The notes under the pieces: model-generated | Database searches by the model: none | What the model was told of the DNA's origin: nothing | The model's input: the letters and a program-made list of their open reading frames with translations, nothing else | Shown here: positions 58,523-64,000 of the stretch, one piece after another | Numbering within the stretch: position 1 is the stretch's first letter | How the letters are laid out: each line of letters starts with the position of its first letter | Position numbers and translations under genes: made by a program | Origin: Mycobacterium sp. EPa45 | GTDB lineage: Bacteria > Actinomycetota > Actinomycetes > Mycobacteriales > Mycobacteriaceae | NCBI RefSeq assembly: GCF_001021385.1 | Contig: NZ_CP011773.1 | Coordinates: 5,146,001-5,210,000 of the forward strand | DNA length: 64,000 nt | Direction of reading: 5' to 3'

Positions 58523-59646
58523 ATGACGGTGGTACCCGACGACTTCGTGCCAGGCCTCGAAGGGGTGGTGGCCTTCACCACCGAGATCGCCGAGCCGGAC
58601 AGAGACGGTGGTGCGCTGCGCTACCGCGGTGTGGACATCGAGGAACTGGTCGGCAACCGGGTGACGTTCGGTGACGTCTGGGCACTGCTGGTCGACGGCC
58701 GGTTCGGCAACGGCCTGCGCCCCGCCGAGCCGTTCCCGCTACCGATCCACACCGGCGATGTGCGGGTCGACGTGCAGGCCGGCCTGGCCATGCTGGCGCC
58801 GATCTGGGGCTACGCGCCGCTGCTGGACATCGACGGTGAGACCGCTCGCGATCACCTCGCCCGCGCGTCGGTGATGGCGCTGTCCTATGTCGCCCAGTCC
58901 GCCCGCGGTATCTACCGGCCGGCCGTGCCGCAGCGCGAGATCGACGAATGCTCCACGTCACCGAACGTTTCATGACCCGCTGGCAGGGCGAGCCGGATCC
59001 GCGGCACGTGGAGGCGATCGACGCCTACTGGGTGTCGGCGGCCGAGCACGGGATGAACGCCTCGACGTTCACCGCGCGGGTGATCGCCTCGACCGGTGCG
59101 GACGTCGCGGCGGCGCTGTCCGGAGCGATCGGCGCGATGAGCGGCCCGCTGCACGGCGGTGCCCCGGCCCGCGTGCTGCCGATGATCGAGGAGGTCGAGC
59201 GCTCCGGCGACGCCCGCGCGGTGGTCAAGGGCGTGCTGGACCGCAAGGAGAAGCTGATGGGCTTCGGCCACCGGGTCTATCGGGCCGAGGACCCGCGTGC
59301 CCGGGTGCTGCGCGCCACCGCCAAGCGGCTCGCGGCACCGCGCTACGAGGTGGCCGTCGCCCTGGAGCAGGCGGCGCTGGCCGAACTGCGCGAGCGCAGG
59401 CCGGATCGGGCAATCGAGACCAACGTCGAATTCTGGGCGGCGGTGATCCTCGACTTCGCCCAGGTGCCGGCCAAGATGATGCCGGCGATGTTCACCTGCG
59501 GCCGCACGGCCGGGTGGTGCGCGCACATCCTCGAGCAGAAGCAGCTCGGCAAACTGGTACGGCCGTCGGCGATCTACGTCGGGCCCGCCCCCCGGTCACC
59601 CGAGGCGGTCGACGGCTGGAACGAGATCGCGCACTCCCCCGTGTAG
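58523..59646 (+). pseudogene. citA: citA, citrate synthase with a one-base frameshift
   Basis: Two overlapping frames together give a full CitA-type (Rv0889c) citrate synthase. The first, from ATG 58523, encodes TTEIAEPDRDGGALRYRGVD through REIDECST and then runs into a stop at 58973-58975. The second frame resumes with VTERFMTRWQGEPDPRHVEA and continues through PLHGGAPARVLPM, GFGHRVYRAEDPRARVL and the proper C-terminus. Comparison with the remembered H37Rv sequence shows one G missing near 58957 (ACG-TCA where ACG-GTC is expected). The split falls before the active-site histidines, so the first piece alone is inactive. It is a real mutation or a sequencing error. Confidence 0.88.
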
Positions 59647-59762
59647 TCGTTCTTGTCGGTGTCCGGTGGTTGCATCGGTCGGTGGGTGATGAGTTCTGCC
59701 CGCCCACGATGTCTACACCGGTGGCGGCCCGTCCGGCCGCCTTCAACCACAGGAGGCTTGTG

Positions 59763-60212
59763 ATGACGATCGACGTACAGCCCGCAGTAACCCCGCACCT
59801 CGTCGTCGACGACGCGCCCGCGGCGATCGACTTCTACATCAAGGCGTTCGGCGCCACCGAAATCGGCCGGGTGCCCCGTCCGGACGGCAAGCTGATCCAT
59901 GCCGCGCTGCAGATCAACGGGGCCATGATCATGCTCAACGACGACTTCCCCGAGATGTCCGACGGCAAGTCGACGACCCCCACGGCGCTGGGCGCCACGC
60001 CGGTCACCATCCACCTGACCGTCACCGATGTCGACGAGAAGTTCCAGCGCGCGCTCGACGCGGGCGCAACGGTCGTGATGCCGCTCGACGACCAGTTCTG
60101 GGGCGACCGCTATGGCATGGTCCGGGATCCGTTCGGGCATCAGTGGTCACTGGGCCAGCCGGTCCGCGAGGTCAGCTACGACGAGATCCAGCACGCGATG
60201 AGCCAGGCATAA
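59763..60212 (+). CDS. VOC/glyoxalase-fold protein (Rv0887c-like)
   Basis: A 149-residue vicinal-oxygen-chelate protein of the PhnB-like type (TPHLVVDDAPAAIDFYIKAF then FGATEIGRVPRPDGKLIHAA and DRYGMVRDPFGHQWSLG). Such proteins bind metals or antibiotics or act as lyases or isomerases; here the role is unknown. An AGGAGG ribosome binding site precedes ATG 59763. The HAD nucleotidase gene follows after seven bases, suggesting an operon. Confidence 0.9.
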   Translation: MTIDVQPAVTPHLVVDDAPAAIDFYIKAFGATEIGRVPRPDGKLIHAALQINGAMIMLNDDFPEMSDGKSTTPTALGATPVTIHLTVTDVDEKFQRALDAGATVVMPLDDQFWGDRYGMVRDPFGHQWSLGQPVREVSYDEIQHAMSQA

Positions 60213-60219
60213 TGCAGGC

Positions 60220-60693
60220 GTGACGCAGGGTCGCCGCAAGATCCTCTACATCGACCTCGACAACACGATGGTCGACTTCGGCCACCGGATCGAGGGCCTC
60301 GACCCGGTCGTGGTGGACAAGTACCGCGGGCGGATGGATGAGGCGCCGGGCATCTTCGCGTTGATGCGCTCGATGCCCGGCGCGATCGAGGCCTTCACCG
60401 AACTGTCGATGCTGTTCGACACCTACCTGCTGTCGACCGCGCCATGGCGCAACCCGTCGGGCTGGCAGCACAAGATCGAATGGGTGCACGAACACCTTGG
60501 CGCCGAAGAGGATTCACCGGCGTACAAGCGGCTCATCCTGACCCACCACAAGGACCTCAACCGCGGCGACTTCCTCGTCGACGATCGGCCCAACAACGGC
60601 GCTGAGCGCTTCAAAGGCGAGTGGATTCACTTCGGCTCGGACCGGTTCCCGGACTGGGTCGCAGTGCTGGATTATCTGCGCGTCAAGGCTTAG
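60220..60693 (+). CDS. 5'-nucleotidase C-type HAD phosphatase
   Basis: A 157-residue HAD-fold protein of the cytosolic 5'(3')-deoxyribonucleotidase (NT5C) family. The nucleophile motif ILYIDLDNTMVDF, the middle motif TYLLSTAPWRNPSGW and the late acidic motif FLVDDRPNNGAERF are intact. It would remove phosphate from a (deoxy)nucleotide. GTG 60220 starts seven bases after the VOC gene. The stop interlocks with the convergent fprB stop in a TTAG. Confidence 0.88.
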   Translation: MTQGRRKILYIDLDNTMVDFGHRIEGLDPVVVDKYRGRMDEAPGIFALMRSMPGAIEAFTELSMLFDTYLLSTAPWRNPSGWQHKIEWVHEHLGAEEDSPAYKRLILTHHKDLNRGDFLVDDRPNNGAERFKGEWIHFGSDRFPDWVAVLDYLRVKA

Positions 60694-62375
60694 CGCAGCA
60701 GCCCCGCCAGCAACCGCTTGGCCATCGGCGGCTCGGGCGCGGCGGCGGCCACCGCAACCATGTCGGCGACGTCGGTGAACTTCACCCGTGGCCGTCCTTC
60801 GGCCTCGCCGCGGGCCGCCTCGGCGGCGTCGATGGCGCGCCAGCCTCGGGCGTCGACCACACTGGGCTGACGGGACCGAATCAGCTTGTCCAACAACGAT
60901 GGCCGCACGCTCGGTTCGCCGAGCAGGCCTGCGTTGAAGTCGTCGACCAAGCTCGAGACGGTCTCCATCGAGCAGGACTTGTTGGTGCCGATGAATCCGG
61001 TTGGACCGCGCTTGATCCAGCCCGCGACGTACGCCCCGGTGACAGCCTCTCCGGTGGCGGGATCGATGACGCGCCCGTCCCGGTTGGGGACGACCGCCGC
61101 AGCCTCGTCGAACGGCAGCCCGGCGATCGGTGCGCCGCGGTATCCGATCGAGGTGAGCAGCAACCCGGCCTCGATCTGCTCTACCTCGTCGGTTCCGGTG
61201 CGACGGAATTCGACGCCACTGACCCGGTCAGTACCGAGCACCCGGTGCGGTGTCAGCCGATACGCCAGGCGAATCCGCGGGCGGGCGGTGAGGTCAGCAG
61301 CAACCGGCAGCGCGGCGAGGATCTCGAGCTTGGCCTTCGTGAGGGCATCGGTGGCGGTGGCCAAATCCTGCTCGACCAGGTCGTGGTCGGCGGCGTCGAG
61401 CACGACCTCGGCCGTCGACGTCAACCCGATGAGCTCGGGCAGGGTGAAGGCCGAGTCGACCGGCCCGCGACGCGCCGCGATGACCACCTCGCGCACCGCG
61501 GAGCTTCTCAGAGCAGCCAGCGCGGTGTCGGAGATGTCGGTGCGCGTCAGCTCGTCGGGGTCGGCGGTCAGGATCCGCGCGACGTCGAGGGCCACGTTGC
61601 CGTTGCCGATCACCACGACCCGCTCGTGGCGCAGGTCGACGTCCAGCCCGGCGAAATCCGGATGGCCGTTGATCCAGGCCACCGTCTCGGTGGCGGTCGC
61701 GGTGCCGGACAGCTCCATGCCGGGGATATCGAGTCTGCGGTCGTGCGGCGCACCGACGCTGTAGATCACCGCATGGTGGTGTCGCAACAACTCGTCATGC
61801 GAGAGATGCTGCCCCACTTCGACATTGAGGTAGAAGGTGAACCGCGGGTGCTTGCTGATCCGCTCGAAGAGGCGCGCCACACCCTTGGTGTGCTGGTGAT
61901 CCGGGGCGACGCCGGCGCGCACCAGGCCGAACGGGGTGGGCAGTCTGTCGAAGACGTTGACCCGCACGCCCTTCTGCGTCAGGAGCTCGTCTGCGGCATA
62001 CATTCCCGCCGGCCCCGAACCCACGACGGCCACGGTCAGATCCGCCTCCCCACGGCGCACCTGCGGGGCGGGGAGCACCGCGGCCAGCTTGGAGGTCGGT
62101 GGCAGTTTCACGCCGGCCGGCCGCTCGGGGTAGAACGAGGCGTTGAGTTCGATGAAGGGCAGCTGCTTGTCGGTCAGCTTGCTGTCCGGCGCGATCGCAC
62201 CGACCGGGCAGGCGCTGACGCACGCGCCACAGTCCACGCACGCCACCGGATCGATGTAGAGCATTTCGGCGGTTGCGAAGCCCGGCTCGTCGGGGCTGGG
62301 GTGGATGCAGTTGACCGGGCAGGCATAGACACAGGAGCCGTCGCTGCAACACGACTGGGTGATCACATGGGGCAC
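60690..62375 (-). CDS. fprB: Ferredoxin-fused NADPH:ferredoxin reductase FprB
   Basis: A 561-residue fusion. The N-terminal ferredoxin domain (1-75) has two cysteine clusters, CCSDGSCVYACPVNC and CVDCGACVSACPVGA. The reductase part is adrenodoxin-reductase-like, with FAD motif VAVVGSGPAGMYAADELL near residue 110 and NADPH motif VVVIGNGNVALDVARIL near 250, plus GWIKRGPTGFIGTNKSCSME near the end. It transfers electrons from NADPH to iron-sulfur clusters, serving P450s or other oxygenases. The AurF-like gene lies 20 bases upstream, so it may be supplied by FprB. GTG 62375 is the start. Confidence 0.95.
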   Translation of the reverse strand: MPHVITQSCCSDGSCVYACPVNCIHPSPDEPGFATAEMLYIDPVACVDCGACVSACPVGAIAPDSKLTDKQLPFIELNASFYPERPAGVKLPPTSKLAAVLPAPQVRRGEADLTVAVVGSGPAGMYAADELLTQKGVRVNVFDRLPTPFGLVRAGVAPDHQHTKGVARLFERISKHPRFTFYLNVEVGQHLSHDELLRHHHAVIYSVGAPHDRRLDIPGMELSGTATATETVAWINGHPDFAGLDVDLRHERVVVIGNGNVALDVARILTADPDELTRTDISDTALAALRSSAVREVVIAARRGPVDSAFTLPELIGLTSTAEVVLDAADHDLVEQDLATATDALTKAKLEILAALPVAADLTARPRIRLAYRLTPHRVLGTDRVSGVEFRRTGTDEVEQIEAGLLLTSIGYRGAPIAGLPFDEAAAVVPNRDGRVIDPATGEAVTGAYVAGWIKRGPTGFIGTNKSCSMETVSSLVDDFNAGLLGEPSVRPSLLDKLIRSRQPSVVDARGWRAIDAAEAARGEAEGRPRVKFTDVADMVAVAAAAPEPPMAKRLLAGLLR

Positions 62376-62395
62376 AGGCGTGAGTCCTTTGATCT

Positions 62396-63409
62396 CTACG
62401 CGGCGACCACGTGCTGGCGGGCCGGCTCGCTGCGGAAGCGACTCGGCGCGCCATTGATCCGGCAGATCCGCCACATCAGCTTCGCCAGCGGATTCATCAA
62501 CCCGGTGTCGTGGCACAGCATCCGGACATCACCGAACATGTCGCGCAGCATCTGTCGCGACTGCGGCGAGGAGAAGAAGATGTCCTTGCGCACCGAACGC
62601 GGGATGTCGAATTCCTTCCAGAATGCTCTCGGCGGCACGATGATTGCCGAACACAGCACGCGCATCACCACCGGCACGTAGAGCGAGAGCCAGAACCGCT
62701 TGCGTCGCGGCAGATGCGGCACCCGCTTACGCAGGTACTCGTGCGCGAACGAGATGTGCCGGGCCTCCTCGGCGACGTGGATGGCCATCACCCGCTCCAT
62801 GATCGGGTGCAGCGTCTTGCCTTCGCGCAGAATGTTTTTCTGCGTGTGGTCGATGGGCTCCTCGCCGGCGAGGATTCCGAACCAGAACGGGATCGGCAGC
62901 GGCCCCGCCACCAACGGAATCGCGGGCTGTACCCACTTCAGCAGCCGCGGCATGCCGGGCACGTCGGCGCCGATGTGGTTCACCATCTCCTGGAACATCA
63001 TCGTGTGGTTGCACTCTTCGACCGCCTCGTGCAGGCAGTACCGGTACTCCGGTGAGCCGTTGGGCGTCCAGAAGGCGTACTCCATCAGGCCCCGGATGAG
63101 GATCGACTCGAAGTGCAGCCCGACCTTGGCGACGTTGGACTGACGCCACATACCGATCTCGATCTGGCGTTCCCTGGACTGCGACTGATACCAGGGGTGC
63201 TGCCCGATCGGGTCGGTCGCCGGCAGTATCCAGCGCTCGTCGTTAGGGACCACGGCGAACTCGGGCGAGTCCCAGTCGATGTCGGTGTACGGGTTGAAGT
63301 TCCTGCGGACCGAGCCCTCGGACAGGGTGTTCAGCTTCTCGACGTAGGCGATGTCGTCCTGCACATCCATGTTGCGGCGCCAGCGCCTGATCATCTTGGT
63401 TCTCGCCAT
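62396..63409 (-). CDS. AurF-like di-iron oxygenase (Rv0885-like)
   Basis: A 337-residue protein of the AurF/metal-dependent hydrolase-like di-iron family. Carboxylate and histidine ligands are in CLHEAVEECNHTMMFQEMVN and HVAEEARHISFAHEYL, with an earlier glutamate in VGLHFESILIRGLMEY. AurF itself oxidises aromatic amines to nitro groups; close mycobacterial members have unknown substrates. The C-terminal part is basic with a hydrophobic segment (SLYVPVVMRVLCSAIIVPP), perhaps membrane associated. It is upstream of fprB on the same strand, a natural electron donor. Confidence 0.88.
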   Translation of the reverse strand: MARTKMIRRWRRNMDVQDDIAYVEKLNTLSEGSVRRNFNPYTDIDWDSPEFAVVPNDERWILPATDPIGQHPWYQSQSRERQIEIGMWRQSNVAKVGLHFESILIRGLMEYAFWTPNGSPEYRYCLHEAVEECNHTMMFQEMVNHIGADVPGMPRLLKWVQPAIPLVAGPLPIPFWFGILAGEEPIDHTQKNILREGKTLHPIMERVMAIHVAEEARHISFAHEYLRKRVPHLPRRKRFWLSLYVPVVMRVLCSAIIVPPRAFWKEFDIPRSVRKDIFFSSPQSRQMLRDMFGDVRMLCHDTGLMNPLAKLMWRICRINGAPSRFRSEPARQHVVAA

Positions 63410-63550
63410 GACAGTCTCCTCAGGAGAGGTTTACATTTGGGCGGGTGTTGTCCAAACGGTACCGCAGGTATCGCATACCTGTCCATACCCGTTTCCCGGT
63501 TGGCCGAACGCCTCGGTGTGAAGCGCGACGGCGTCGACTTCTACGCTTAA

Positions 63551-64000
<450 letters not shown>

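Noticed and set aside
58430..58975. A short stand-alone citrate synthase-like protein
   Set aside because: The frame stops right after the missing base and the rest of the enzyme continues in the next frame, so it is the front half of a broken citA.
60621..62681. Long plus-strand open frame across fprB
   Set aside because: No domain is visible, and fprB on the other strand has complete motifs over the same interval.

Overview
The window is about 67% GC chromosomal DNA from a mycobacterium, most likely a fast-growing Mycolicibacterium-type species. Supporting signs are the gene content (PrrA/PrrB, CtpE, EchA6/AccD3, FprB, GltA2/CitA, F420-dependent LLM oxidoreductase, DosR-type regulator), frequent GTG starts, and gene order. 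From memory of the M. tuberculosis H37Rv map, the backbone follows Rv0914c to Rv0884c in order: Rv0914c/Rv0913c (thiolase, carotenoid oxygenase), Rv0910/Rv0909/Rv0908 (toxin, antitoxin, ctpE), Rv0907, Rv0906, Rv0905 (echA6), Rv0904c (accD3), Rv0903c/Rv0902c (prrA/prrB), Rv0898c, Rv0896 (gltA2), Rv0889c (citA), Rv0887c, Rv0886 (fprB), Rv0885 and Rv0884c (serC, cut by the window end). No search was run; these correspondences rest on protein family and order.

Layout. 1-20 kb: an LLM oxidoreductase, two very small regulator-like genes, tRNA-Arg(CCT), a NmrA protein, a signalling block (MASE1-GAF-SpoIIE phosphatase, diguanylate cyclase, GAF-ANTAR protein), the thiolase/carotenoid oxygenase/HxlR operon, a lipoprotein divergent from an hsp20 gene carrying a perfect CIRCE operator, an ABC-F ATPase, a two-RCK potassium channel, and an orphan DosR-like regulator with its own DosR box. 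20-36 kb: the syntenic core, with ctpE linked to a Rv0909/Rv0910-type toxin-antitoxin pair, echA6 divergent from accD3, a heterodimeric ABC exporter, and prrAB.

36-51.5 kb is the accessory part. It lies between prrB and the DUF2630 gene, where H37Rv carries the ompATb region. It reads as two catabolic modules. The first (36.2-45.3 kb) has an oligopeptide-type binding lipoprotein, two TetR regulators, two adjacent arginase/agmatinase-family ureohydrolases, a class II aldolase, a creatininase and three SDR dehydrogenases, with striking palindromes in both divergent promoter regions. The second (45.7-51.5 kb) pairs an APH-type kinase, an SDR and a GntR regulator divergently with an APC permease and a class III aminotransferase-fold enzyme. 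That combination suggests an amino-alcohol kinase/phospholyase pathway. Together they look like a nitrogen-scavenging island for guanidino or amide compounds and amino alcohols. Substrates are inferred, not shown.

51.5-64 kb returns to the backbone: DUF2630, an MFS exporter/MarR pair with two perfect tandem operators over the exporter start, gltA2, two related TetR genes, an MFS transporter abutting pdxH, citA interrupted by a one-base deletion, a VOC protein, a HAD nucleotidase, fprB, an AurF-like di-iron protein and the start of serC. No CRISPR array, insertion sequence, phage gene or rRNA was seen. No gene-free stretch exceeds 300 bases; the longest (42093-42381, 48317-48578, 6597-6826, 33910-34126) hold the regulatory sites listed or nothing recognisable.
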